This document shows positions 1 to 9,974 of a DNA stretch of 64,000 bases, one piece after another. This DNA comes from Hirundichthys speculiger (lineage: Eukaryota; Chordata; Actinopteri; Beloniformes; Exocoetidae). A model generated the notes under the pieces. The model had not been told where the DNA came from and did no database searches. It saw only the letters and a program-made list of their open reading frames with translations. The first letter of the stretch is position 1; each line of letters opens with the position of its first letter. The stretch is taken from positions 62,001 to 126,000 of the forward strand of contig JAGFBZ010000859.1 in NCBI GenBank assembly GCA_018398805.1, read 5' to 3'. A program made the position numbers and the translations under genes.

Positions 1-130
1 ATTTCCCTTTATGGGATAAATAAAGTTTTTTTCATTTCATTTCATTTCATCAGGTGGTGCCCCATTTTATTTTGTTAATACATTTCTTGTGAATAAAGAT
101 CTTGAATCTTGAATAAATAACTGTCTTAGG
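1..130 (+). repeat. 3' tails of two LINE-like retroelements
   Basis: Two short retroelement ends lie in tandem. The first has an AATAAA-type stretch followed by four ATTTC units (about 18-50). The second ends with AATAAAGATCTTGAATCTTGAATAA (about 93-118). AATAAA plus a short tandem repeat is typical of L2/CR1/RTE-type 3' ends in fish. No coding sequence belongs to either piece here. The family assignment is inference. Confidence 0.5.
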
Positions 131-262
131 ACACTCTTCACTTCCTGCTCTCGGCGAAGGCGGACGCATTTCTCTGAGCTCCCTTATCTATCTGTTCCTG
201 CAGCTGCTTCTGTCTCGTCTGTGCTTCTGAAGCGTTTTTTCTGCAGAATATCCGAATCAACC

Positions 263-736
263 ATGGATTTAGTAAGCTGGTCTCTGAATGAAATTGATCA
301 AATTTTTTCAACAACAAGACAAGGCAAAGGAGAGCCTTCGTGCCCGGGGGGTACGCACGCAGCGGGGTACGTGATGGACTCCTGGGGCAAATGGAAACTT
401 CATTGTCTCGGCCCACTGCACGTGGAGGATGTCGAAGACGCATTCATTTTTGGATTTATGATCACAGGATTTCTACTGATCGGCGCAGGTGGATTCTTGG
501 TGTATCGGAAAATTAAACGCACGGAGGCTACAAATTCGGATTCGAGGAAAACTTCCACCCCGCCGGACGTGTGTGAGAAAGTTGACAACGTGATTAAAAG
601 ACTGGAAGACATGGATCGGAAATTGGGAGCGATTCAGAACTTGAATCAAACCCAAGGGATTATTCTGGACTTCTTTGGGCGAATGGACAACAATCTTGGA
701 AGGATTCACGCGTTGATCAGGGAGAATGGCCAATAA
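263..736 (+). CDS. Unrecognised single-pass membrane protein with C-terminal coiled coil
   Basis: This ORF encodes 157 residues from the ATG at 263, which sits in a strong context (AACCATGG). An in-frame ATG at 221 would add 14 residues but has weaker context. Three parts are visible: a soluble N-terminal half of about 57 residues with two cysteines; one hydrophobic segment of about 22 residues (from AFIFGFMITGF to GGFLVY) followed by the basic stop-transfer RKIKR; and a heptad-like C-terminal half (VDNVIKRLEDMDRKL onwards) that should form a coiled coil. No signal peptide, protease or polymerase motif is seen. It lies within a retroelement-like unit, so it may be an accessory protein of that element rather than a host gene. 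I do not recognise it. It is intact, with no frameshift or internal stop. Confidence 0.5.
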   Translation: MDLVSWSLNEIDQIFSTTRQGKGEPSCPGGTHAAGYVMDSWGKWKLHCLGPLHVEDVEDAFIFGFMITGFLLIGAGGFLVYRKIKRTEATNSDSRKTSTPPDVCEKVDNVIKRLEDMDRKLGAIQNLNQTQGIILDFFGRMDNNLGRIHALIRENGQ

Positions 737-1216
737 TTCGGAATATTGAAGTATTCCCACCAGAGAAATCCAGCAGAACTTCAAGGCTAGACGGAGAGTG
801 TGTCTTAGCCTGCCCCAAACAATCCTTTTCTGTTTTGGCTCCCTGGAAGCGCAGCCTTCAAGGCCGCTCCCTTATCTATTCTCCTGGATGCTGTGTGGCT
901 TGGACGCTTCTACCCCCCCCATTCCCCCCTCTGCACCTGGAGACGGATCTTCAGGCGACATGACTGCACTCCCACTACACTGATCAACACGCACTCCCTC
1001 CCCCACTTCAACGTCTTTGCTGGCCCCCCCTCCCGCCCTGCGCACCTCCCCCTTCTCCCCCGTGTGGCGATGGACTGACTGCGCGATGCACCCAAGGCTG
1101 GCTGCGCGCGCACAGACTGTCAAAACTGGGTTATCCGTCATCATGTTTCTATCAATGTCCTGTGTTAAGTCTGTACATGCTTAATTAAATGTGCTGAGGT
1201 GTTTTTTTTTTTTCCC

Positions 1217-1251
1217 CTCTCACGACGTGTCCTTTTGACACGTAGTGGGAG
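1217..1251 (+). other. Stem-loop in 3' untranslated part of the unit
   Basis: Two 15-nt arms (1217-1231 and 1237-1251) flank a 5-nt CTTTT loop. Thirteen of 15 positions pair by Watson-Crick rules and one more as G-U. It lies about 200 bases before the 3' end, where LINE-type transcripts often carry structure recognised by the reverse transcriptase. That role is inference. Confidence 0.45.
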
Positions 1252-1595
1252 ATGTTCTTTTTTAACCTCCACCCCTCCTTCCCCAATGTTATCTTTTTCA
1301 ATCTAAGTTAGCGCGGAGCGACACTAGTTGCTTAGCCCCAGTCATCATCGACATCCATGTCCTAAATGTTGTTGTTGTTTTTTATATGTTTCTTGGATGA
1401 TGTACTGGAATGCAATTTCGTTGTACTGGGACGCTGGTTCAATGACAATAAATCCTCTTATTCCTTATTCCTTATTCCTTAATAGACCCTTAATAACTAC
1501 AATGTGTTTTCTTGAATTTTTTTTTTTTTTGGTAAATCCTGTCTCTCTCTGTTAAAAATAAACCTAACACACAAAATTTAGACTACTACTACGAC

Positions 1596-1601
1596 TTTAT
1601 T
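1596..1601 (-). promoter_or_regulatory. Poly(A) signal for the orphan terminal exon
   Basis: AATAAA on the minus strand (TTTATT on plus), 75 bases beyond the stop codon at 1676-1678. The spacing is normal for a short 3' UTR. Confidence 0.5.
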
Positions 1602-1675
1602 GTAAATATGCAGACTTACAAAATCAGAGGGGCTCAAAGAATTATTTTCCCTAATGTATAGTCCATCATTTGCAT

Positions 1676-1860
1676 TTAAAGTAAAGAGGATTCTGTCACA
1701 TCACCTCCCATGTGATCTGCTACCGTCCACAAGAGCAGACCTTTCAGCCCAAGTGCAGTGTGTACATCCTCTGCAAGGTTCTTCTGATTTAATGCAGATT
1801 TACAGCAGTTGATAAAACCCTGAAACAGTTTCTGGCTAAAAGACATGCCAAAAATGCAAA
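1676..1860 (-). CDS. Terminal coding exon of an unrecognised gene
   Basis: Read on the minus strand, a clean acceptor (TATTTGTTTGCAG) at 1861-1873 opens a 185-nt exon. It is entered after the first base of a codon and encodes about 60 residues to a TAA at 1676-1678. A poly(A) signal follows 75 bases later. The peptide (including LAEDVHTALGLKGLLLWTV and ending DVTESSLL) is not low-complexity and does not resemble a transposase or reverse transcriptase. It looks like the helical C-terminus of a host protein, but I do not recognise it. It is on the same strand as pcca, about 12.7 kb beyond pcca exon 10, where pcca exon 11 might be expected, yet it does not match the biotin-carboxylase sequence that should follow. 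It could be a nested gene, a neighbouring gene or a chance ORF. Confidence 0.5.
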
Positions 1861-2784
1861 CTGCAAACAAATACACAATATGTACTGTGCATGAAGTACC
1901 CTAAAGGCTTGCTTTATCCAAGAAAATGTTCAGCGTGCAATTTAATAGTCTCTGGTGCATACTAAATCCCATAACGTAGTGAACCACAACAGTAGAATCT
2001 GGTCAAAGCAGTCATGTCTGTTTGTGTAGTTCATACTTCTTCAAAAATTGTTTTTACACTGGCATACTACATAGCATCAGTGGCGCAAAAAGTGGGTATA
2101 CAAGATATGTGGTGCATAGGGGTGCTGCACCAGGGGGGCGCCAAAGCGATGGGGGGAAATTATGAAAATAATGCATTCTCTATAGCTATATAACAGCTTT
2201 TGTACATGTGTGTAAATGATATGATCATGATCGTCAGAAACGGAGTACGTTACTGATATCAATTAAAATTATAATTTGAAATTTAAATTTCATGTTTTCA
2301 TATGTGGATTAGCTGCTATAGTTTTGATACCATATAATTTATTTTACACATTCCATTGGTTTTTGTATGTAGTCTGGCTGCCTGTCATATATGTAACTTA
2401 AAACATGTTGGAAGAAAGAAACATATATGAAATGTGTAAATTATTTCCATGTGGAACCAGACTGCATTATGGGATGTTTCCTCCTCAAGTCATCTGAGGC
2501 CGATGGTTGTCATCAATCTAATATGGACCAGAATGAATTAAGACTGCTCTATTTAACAAAGTTCATGTCATTCAGGGGTGAGGATGGAAGAGGAGAGAAA
2601 CAAGGCAAGAAGAAGGATGAAGAGGCAGGGGAAGGCACCAGGTTGGTCTAATATTAGGACAGGGTATATACAGCAATCTTTGAGTCAAATTTACTACCAT
2701 TTAATACCTTTTTTTACTACCTTCAGATTTTTTTTACAACCACTACGACATCGAGCTGCACCAAGTATCAATCAGAAAGATTTT
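1861..2784. other. Non-coding AT-rich sequence
   Basis: No supported gene. A short G-rich patch at 2070-2160 resembles a degraded hAT terminus (AGTGGCGCAAAAAGTGGG), but no partner end was found. The rest is AT-rich with no repeat I can name. Confidence 0.4.
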
Positions 2785-3110
2785 TTGACATGCGCGTAGA
2801 TTTTACTTTACTTGCTGCACTAAGTCTTCAGCCTTCCCATGACCCAAGAACCGAGACCCGAAGTATCTGGTCCGAACCTCTCCATCCTCCCAATAATGGA
2901 CATGGATGTACAGTTGTTTCTTTTTGTTTGATTGTTGAGGCTTTCGTCAAACATAATCACAAAGGTCCAGCCTGGCTGGTGTTTTTCGCCAGCTCCTTTT
3001 TAAAAAATGCCCCGAGGCCAAATCGAATAATGTAACCAGTTTTGTCCTCGTCACAGGTGAACGACTTGGCTACATCTGAGTAGTCTTTGTGCTTGGTAAT
3101 ATACAAGATG
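2785..3110 (-). pseudogene. Degraded transposase fragment (hAT-like family of fish)
   Basis: On the minus strand the segment translates in pieces to transposase-like sequence: HKDYSDVAKSFTCDEDKTG, a stretch ending GLGAFFKKELAK, then in another frame FDESLNNQTKKKQ and RYFGSRFLGHGKAEDLVQQ. At least two frameshifts separate these blocks. The DES and KKKQ blocks recall domesticated and mobile hAT-related proteins of fish. It is a fossil with no terminal repeats in view. Confidence 0.45.
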
Positions 3111-3309
3111 ACCAACAATTTAAATGTGAATTTTAAAAAGTAAAGGTTATTAAGTTATAAGTGAAAACATGTAAACTCAGTCAAGCCCATTAATCTGAAT
3201 AATTTAGCAACTACTTAATTCAGTTAAGGGCAATTTGTACAAGAAAAAAAACTAATTGCATCTTCATCATTTTTGTTCAAAACAACAGCAAATTAATTTA
3301 TAGGAAATA

Positions 3310-4913
3310 TAGTGCCTTGCAAAAGTATTTGGCCCCCTTGAACTTTTCAACTTTTTGCCACATTTCAGGCTTCAAACATGAAGATTTTTTGTCAAGAATC
3401 AACAAGTGGGACACAATTGTGAAGTGGAACAAAATTTATTTGACATTTTAAACTTTTTTAACAAATAAACTGTAAAGTGGGGTGTGTAATATTATTCATT
3501 CTCCCTGCATTTATACTCTGTAGCGCCACCTTCTGCTGCAGTTCCAGCTGCCAGTCTCTTGGGGTTTGTCTCTATCAGTTTAACACATCCAGAGACTAAA
3601 TTCTTGTCCATTCTTCCTGTAAAACAGCTGGAGCTCAGTGAGGTTGGATGGAGAGCGTTTGTGAACAGCAGTCTTCAGCTCTTTCCACAGATTCTGGACT
3701 GGATTCAGGTCTGGACTTTGACTTGGCCGTTCTAACATCTGGATACGTTTATTTGTGAATCATTCAATTGTAGATTTGTCTTCATGTTTTGGATCATTGT
3801 CCTGTTGGAAGATAAATATCCGTCCCAGTCTCAGGTCTTCTGCAGACTCCAACAGGTTTTCTCCCAGAATGCTCCAGTATTTGGCTCCATCCATCTTCCA
3901 TCAGTTTTAACCATCTTCCCTGTCCCTGCTGAAGAAAAGCAGGCCCAGACCATGATGCTGCCACCACCATGTTTGACAGTGGGGATGGTGTGTTCAGGGT
4001 GATGAGCTGTGTTGATTTCATGCCAAACATATTGTTTTGCATTGTGGCCAAAAAGTTTGATTTTGGTTTCATCTGACCAGAGCACCTTCTTCCACATGTT
4101 TGGTAAGTCTCCAGGTGGCTTGTGGGAAACTTTAAACCAGACTTTTTATGGATCTCTTTGAGAAATCTCTTTCTTCTTGCCACTCTTCCATAAAGGCCAG
4201 ATTTGTTCAGTGTACGACTGATTGTTGTCCTCTGGACAGACTCTCCCACCTCAGCTAGATCAGTTTATCCAGAGTGATCATGGGCCTCTTGGCTGCATCT
4301 CTGATCAGTCTTCTCCTTGTTCCAGATGAAAGTTTAGAGGGACGGCCAGGTCTTGGTAGATCAGCAGTGGTCTGATACTCCTTCCATTTCAATATGATTG
4401 CTTGGTCAGTGTTCCTTGAGATGTTTAAAGCTTGGGAAATCTTTTTGTATCCACATCCAGCTTTAAACTTCTCCACAACAGTATCTGGGACCTGCCTGGT
4501 GTGTTCCTTGGTCTTCATGATGCTCTCTGAGCTTTAACCAGAACCCTGAGACTATCACAGAGCAGGTACATTTATACGGAGGCTTGATTACACACAGGTG
4601 GATTCTATTTGATCATCATCAGTCATTCAGGACAACATTGGATCATTCAGAGATCCTCACTGAACTTCTGGAGTCAGTTTGATGCTCTGAAAGTAAAGGG
4701 GACCAATAATATTACACGCCCCACTTTTCAATTTATTTTTATTGTTGAAAAAGATTTAAATATCCAATAAATTTCATTCCACTTCACGATTGTGTCTCAC
4801 TTTGTGTTGATTCTTGACAAAAAATTGAAATTTTATATCTTTATGTTTGAAGCCTGAAATGTGACAAAAGGTTGAAAAGTTCAAGGAGGCTGAAAACTTT
4901 CAGAAGGACCTGA
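3310..4913 (-). mobile_element. Tc1-like DNA transposon, inactivated
   Basis: A Tc1/mariner-superfamily element in minus orientation. The left terminal repeat starts at 3310 (AGTGCCTTGCAAAAGTATTT) next to a TA. It matches, inverted, the region 4720-4913, which contains TTGATTCTTGACAAAAAATT and TGTTTGAAGCCTGAAATGTG. The terminal repeats are about 200 bp and the outer 40 bp on the right are strongly degraded. The interior is a broken transposase (3700-4518). Confidence 0.8.
3700..4518 (-). pseudogene. Tc1-like transposase, broken
   Basis: From an ATG at 4518 the minus strand encodes a Tc1-type N-terminal helix-turn-helix region (VVEKFKAGCGYKKISQALN, then a PGRPSKL hook). The frame is lost near 4250 and again near 4100. 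The catalytic core continues as [14 protein letters not shown], which holds the first Asp, and [19 protein letters not shown]. The third catalytic block reads SPDLNPVQNLW at about 3690-3725; the Glu expected in the DD34E triad is Gln. With multiple frameshifts and a lost catalytic residue this copy cannot be active. Confidence 0.75.
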
Positions 4914-5194
4914 GCAATCCATTGGGTCTGGACTCGTCTCCTCTTTAACATGTGTTGTTGCAGAGGCAGTTATTAGATTATTAGATGTTATTTTTTTGAT
5001 GCATCAGTGAACCATTACAGTTAGTATTTTTTTCCATGTTTTGGGTGGTTGATTCAACAACATTCAGAGAAAACGTCCATCCTTAGAGCTGATCAGACAG
5101 ATGTTTCTAGAACTCTGGAGCTGTCATGTGTGTTCATATAACTGGCCTGCTGAGTGGAAACGGACAGATTTGTAAAGCGTTTTTATTAACGCTG

Positions 5195-5235
<41 letters not shown>

Positions 5236-6459
5236 GGATCTACAGCGGTTGAGCGACCGTTAATCATCAGTCGCGTTTCCACAGTGAACGAGCACGCGCG
5301 TATTTTCAAGTCGGAAATAAACCCGGTCATCGGGGCCGCTACGTCCGCAGCGCTGTGGCTGTTGCTCCGGGAAAGCAGCTGCTTTATATCCGGCGTCTCC
5401 TTCGTGACGGCGAAGAGCTTTTTTTCTTTTACTGCTATAGACTAACTTCTTGGAGCACAACACAGTCAGGTACCAGGTAGCTTCTGGCAGCAGCTCCCAA
5501 ACCGGCTCTGTCTCCTGTTCCTCTGTCCCCTGTTCCTCTGTCCCCTGTTCCTCTGTCCCCGCCCAGAGACACTTGCATTTTGCCTCCATTCTTCTGATTG
5601 CGGGAGAAAAAAAAACCACCGGCTCACCTCACCTGCGTTTTAAGACTACTCAGAAATAACGTGTTTCTGTGCGTGTTTTTTTTTCCCTAAATCAGAGTCA
5701 AAAGCCGGAGATCCGGCACGCCTGAATAATTTAACCCTTGCACATTCGTTTTTGAAGTAGCGGCGCAAGCAAGAAAAGATTCATTTATTTTATTTTGCCT
5801 ATTTCATAATAATGAAACAGTCATTGCCCAAAAGAAAAAAAATAATACCTATTCTTTAGAAATAATACCTTTTGACCAAATTTATCACTTTTTAAGGCCA
5901 TTAAATTTTGCGTTTTTCATTTATCACTTTTTAATACTTTTTAAAACCCCGCGGAAACCCTGTAGGAAGAAGTGTAGGAACAGCTACTTGAAATGAGGAA
6001 GATGATGTGAAGATGTGAACCTATTCATTGTGTCCTTTTGGGAAAAGTAGTTCAGGCAGACATGGTGAGTCAGTCACCACAGAGGATAAAGAGAAGGAAA
6101 ATGTGGAACAGAGAGGTTGGTAGTAACTAGTTATATTTACTCCATTTCATTTACTCTAATTGCTTTTTAGCTAAATTGTACCTTTAAGAATTGTTTTCAT
6201 GTAAAATAATTTCAACTTTTACTTGAGCAATATTGTTCTAAAGTAACAATACTCTTGCTTAAGTACAATTTTTGTCCAGTCTCCCGACCCCCGAGTCCAG
6301 ATGAGAAAGAGAAATGAACTGGAACAGAGAGGTAAAGATGAGGGAGAGAAACAGAGAGGTGACGATGAGGAGCAGCTAGAGAAGAGAGGTGCAGAATTTG
6401 TTTCAGAATTTGTGGAATTTTCTTAACTGTAGTAATTTGTGTGTGTATGTTTTTTTTTT

Positions 6460-6490
<31 letters not shown>

Positions 6491-6573
6491 GCACACAGCC
6501 ATGTTTTTGCATACCCCTCAGACATTAGGTAGTTGCGACCTGCATAGCATGCAGTACTGGATACAACACTACG
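4914..6573. other. Non-coding stretch with simple repeats
   Basis: No supported gene. It contains a poly-T run (about 5198-5230), about three copies of the 15-mer TGTTCCTCTGTCCCC (about 5516-5562), and a T run followed by a G run of about 20 (6450-6489). A segment near 6195-6280 resembles a dispersed repeat terminus (TACTTGAGCAATATTG and CTTGCTTAAGTACAAT). Reading frames here come from these low-complexity tracts. Confidence 0.5.
6566..6573 (+). repeat. hAT target-site duplication, left
   Basis: ACACTACG, repeated exactly at 14409-14416 on the other side of the hAT element. Confidence 0.9.
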
Positions 6574-6902
6574 CAGGGCCGGCTCTTGGCATAGGCGATA
6601 TAGGCGGCCGCCTAGGGCGCCATCTGCTGGAGGGGCGCCGCCACGCCGCCAGTCCCCCGTGGCCTTGAGGGAAAATAATAATAAAATAATAATTTTCTAT
6701 ACCCACTGGCGCACTCAGTTAGTGTTTTCTGTCTGGAAAAAAATACATATTAACATTACAAATAAATAAACAGTGACATGTTCCTAAATTATGTGCGAGC
6801 ACGTGACGTGTCGTTATTGGGTCCGGATCATGATGCGCGGATCAGAGATCAGATCTGGGCAGGACAAGTGGAAGACGATCACGGACAGGTGTAATTTGTG
6901 AG

Positions 6903-6984
6903 ATGAAAAGGCCGTCCAAGCCCTCGGGTGCGCAGAACAGAAAGAGAAGAAAAGAGGAGGAGAAGAATAAGTCGCAATATAAAG
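6903..6984 (+). pseudogene. N-terminal exon of hAT transposase
   Basis: An ATG at 6903 opens a short lysine/arginine-rich peptide (MKRPSKPSGAQNRKRRKEEE onwards). It runs into a GGTAAC donor-like site at about 6984. Basic leader exons of this type are common in spliced hAT transposases of fish. The exons that should hold the zinc finger and the catalytic domain are missing, so it is a remnant. Confidence 0.5.
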
Positions 6985-7984
6985 GTAACATTAATATCTT
7001 CTCTTTTTTTATGCCGTTTTGTGTGAAGACTTTTTATTTGAGCTAGCTATGTTGAAGTAACGTTAAACAACGCCAGAGAAGGACTTTGGGCATGGGCAAT
7101 GCTGACTTAACATACTAAAAAAAATAATAAAACACACTGATAGCTACTAAGAAGGATTAATAAATTATGAGAGGGATCAAAATAGAGGCCAAATCATTGG
7201 CACGCGCCGCTGGTCAGCTGGGGATGGGCCGGCTATGATCAGTTCACTCCTGTATCTGGCTTCCTTTTTAAAAATACAAAAACACAGCTTTCTGCTGGCT
7301 GTTCTCTGTGTTGTTTAATGTGAAATGCACTGCATCGGCGCCGTTTATGTCTATGATGAGGAAAATGTAAAAGTTAGTTTGTTCCATCCATTATAGGATA
7401 GCAGTTATTATCCCTGCCCGTGTGTCCGCTCTGATACTGCATTACAGTTTCATCAAATCATTATAAAATTGAAAATTAATTTTACCATTACTATTATTAA
7501 CAACTGTGTGTCCAGTGTTGCTGCTGCTTAGCTCTCCCCCTCCTACTGTACTTATCACATTTGATATTGTGCCTAATGATTGCTGAAATTCAGTAGCGGT
7601 GATGAAAATGCAAACTGCAGCAGCAGCTGGTTTTTTTTAGATTTTTTTTTTTTTTTTTTTGCTTGTACAGTCATAAATATATCTACTCTATATCTGTCTA
7701 GATGCACTCAGAAAATATTTACAGATGCCCCAAACAGCTGCTGGAGCGGTGCCTTCTGATCAAACATCCACACAAACAGCTCCCTGAAGCATGTACGTTT
7801 ATTGTTTGTGGTCTCTGACACACTGCTATGATGTTGTTGTTGATGTTATTGTTGTTAATGTAAATGGTAATTACAGTAATGAAGTTATTAGTCAAATGAA
7901 ATAAAGTGTGTTTATTAAGTGAAGTAGAATGACACAACAAACTTAATGCTGTGGTGTTACAGTATGGATGTCTTCTTATGTCCT

Positions 7985-8050
7985 GTGACAGTTGCTGCTG
8001 CAGAGAGGAGCTTCTCCAAATTGAAGCTCATCAAAACATACCTGAGATCC
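7985..8050 (+). pseudogene. hAT transposase C-terminus, part 1 (before the L1)
   Basis: This encodes VAAAERSFSKLKLIKTYLRS, the conserved hAT C-terminal dimerisation signature. The frame is cut by the L1 at 8051. It resumes exactly at 14092 (TMSQERLNGLALMS) if the L1 and one 18-bp duplication are removed, which confirms the insertion point to the base. Confidence 0.85.
8033..8050 (+). repeat. L1 target-site duplication, left
   Basis: AAAACATACCTGAGATCC, repeated at 14074-14091. The 18-bp length and the A-rich start fit L1 target-primed insertion. Confidence 0.92.
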
Positions 8051-8212
8051 GGGGGGCGCTGTCGGGCTGGCAATGGAGTAAGACGTGTTTGGCTTGAGCT
8101 CCCGTCGAGCTTCTTTTTATTTTTAAGTTAATAAGTGCGCTGTGCATTAAAATCCCAACTAATCTGCTCTGAATACATTTTCGAAGCTGGGTAAAAGTCT
8201 ATATTTGAGTGA

Positions 8213-9143
8213 ATGGCGACGAATCTGCGCAAATTTAAATTCACTGGAGCAGCAAACACCAGGCCCAACACCGCCGCGAGCCACGCTGCTGCTGCTACTG
8301 CTACTGCTAACTTGACGGAAGCATCTCCGCCACGACCAGCTAAACCAGAGATGGACGTCCCTGAAATTGGAGATTATTCTCTCACTGAAAACTGAACTTT
8401 CGGCGGTGATAAAATCAGAAATGAGAAACGCACTTGCCGAAGATTTCGGCTTCCTTAAAAATGAGCTGCAGGCTTTGAAAGCAGAAGTACAAAGCAACAC
8501 GGCGGCAATTCAGTCGGAGGTCGACCAGGTGAAAACTACAATTCAAGACATGGAGACCGGGATGTCAACGTGGTCAGACGAGGTGGTGACCCTGCAGACC
8601 ACAGTAAATACCTTGAAGACGGAGGTGGCAGAGCTCCGAGACAAACTGGAGGACATGGAGGGAAGAGCGCGGCGGTGCAACATCAGAATACAGGGGGTGC
8701 CCGAGACGACTGGATCGAGCTCCACGGCGTCGGTCTCAAAGCTGCTGCGACAGGTGCTACAGCTGGATAAAGATGTGCTCGTAGACCGCTCACACAGGAG
8801 TCTTGCACCAAGAAAACCCGGAGGGAGACCACGAGTAATAGTGGCCAAACTTCACTATTTCCAAGACTGTGTTGAGGTACTGAACCGGGCGCGCACCCGC
8901 GCTCCACTTCGGTATAACGGGGAGACCGTTGCTATCTTTCCGGACTATACTGCAAGAGTCGCCAAAGCCAGAGCCGCATTCACCGAGGTCAGAAAGCTGC
9001 TGCACAACCGTCAGAATGTCCGGTTTGGCATACTATATCCAGCCCGTCTTCGTATCACACACAACGGAGAAGAAAAGGAATTCACCGACGCAGAGAAAGC
9101 GATGAGCTACGTTAAGAAGCACATCATCCCCGCAGCAGAGTAG
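8213..9143 (+). pseudogene. L1 ORF1 protein (RNA-binding chaperone), one frameshift
   Basis: The ATG at 8213 starts an Ala/Thr/Pro-rich N-terminus (MATNLRKFKFTG). Near 8365-8375 the frame must shift by one base to continue as ILSLKTELSAVIKSEM. A long coiled coil follows (roughly 8400-8670), then the RRM-like core (RRCNIRIQGVPE) and the C-terminal domain (FPDYTARVAKARAAFTEVR to VKKHIIPAAE), stopping at 9141-9143. This is the standard L1 ORF1p architecture: trimerising coiled coil, RRM and CTD. The protein coats L1 RNA. Only the single frameshift prevents an intact reading frame of about 310 residues. Confidence 0.85.
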
Positions 9144-9974
9144 CGTGAGTGACTGTTTCTGCGCTCAGTCTCAGATCCCATTTATTCTGACAATATTATA
9201 TTTGTTTACATCCGCGGAGAAGCAACTAAACTGACTGTACCCAGCGGACTGATGTCACTGTTAGTACTCTGAAGGATTGTTACAGTATCACCAGCTTATG
9301 CTGTGCAGTGATCAATATTTAAAATAGAGAACAAATGTACAACGGATAAACCAAGAGACCCCCTCTCTCTCCCTCTTTTCTTTAGCAATGCTGATCACTT
9401 TTAATCATAAGCTAAATATTTTTTTTTTTTTTTGTTATTACTTAAAGGTTGTCTTATAGTGCAAAGTTTTATCTGATTAAATTTGTTTTGGTTGATGCTA
9501 ACTTTTTTGCTGTATCCTTTTCCAAAAATAATTTTATATGATGTGACTAAATCACAGGATTTAATTTCTAACACCTTTAAACTATTTATTTGATTCCATG
9601 AGAGATGTGGGGGTTAAATGGCCTATTTTATTTTATTTTATTTATTTTTTCTTTTGTTATTTATACACAGCAGATGTTAAAATGCTTTAACAACAATGCG
9701 CTGAATTGGTTTTCAGGAGGTGCTCGATGGGAGCTTGAACAGTTGGCTCTATAGAGTTCCCCAACACAAGCACACATGTGTGGATTTGTTCTTGAGGGGT
9801 ATTATGTATGCCTTGTTCCTTTAGGCAGTGGGTGGGGTGGGGTGGGAATATACCAGACCGGTTCATTTCTTGGATTTATTTATTTATTTATTTTTCTTTT
9901 TATGTCTTTCTACCTTTCTGTTTATTCAGCCAGATGTGAATTTCAAGTGCATGACATCTTTCACTTAGTAGGCT
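9144..9974 (+). other. L1 inter-ORF region
   Basis: 831 bases between ORF1 and ORF2, AT- and T-rich in its second half. No conserved ORF. This spacer is long for an L1-clade element. It contains a GGGTGGGGTGGGG run at about 9830-9845. Confidence 0.6.

Larger units (their letters stand above)
130..1484 (+). mobile_element. Retroelement-like unit encoding a membrane protein
   Basis: This unit appears to run from the end of the preceding LINE tail to a 3' terminus of CAATGACAATAAATCC followed by three ATTCCTT units (1440-1482). A terminal short tandem repeat after AATAAA is the mark of target-primed retrotransposition. The same CAATGACAATAAA terminus closes the L2-like LINE at 20086-20098, so the two may share the same reverse transcriptase. 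Inside are one ORF (263-736), a C-rich untranslated stretch (about 780-1100) and a stem-loop (1217-1251). No reverse transcriptase is encoded, so it would be non-autonomous. I do not recognise the family and the 5' boundary is approximate. Confidence 0.45.

Noticed and set aside
221..736. Retroviral envelope-like membrane protein
   Set aside because: Too short, with no signal peptide, furin site, fusion peptide or CX6CC-type motif, and no LTR nearby. Treated as unrecognised.
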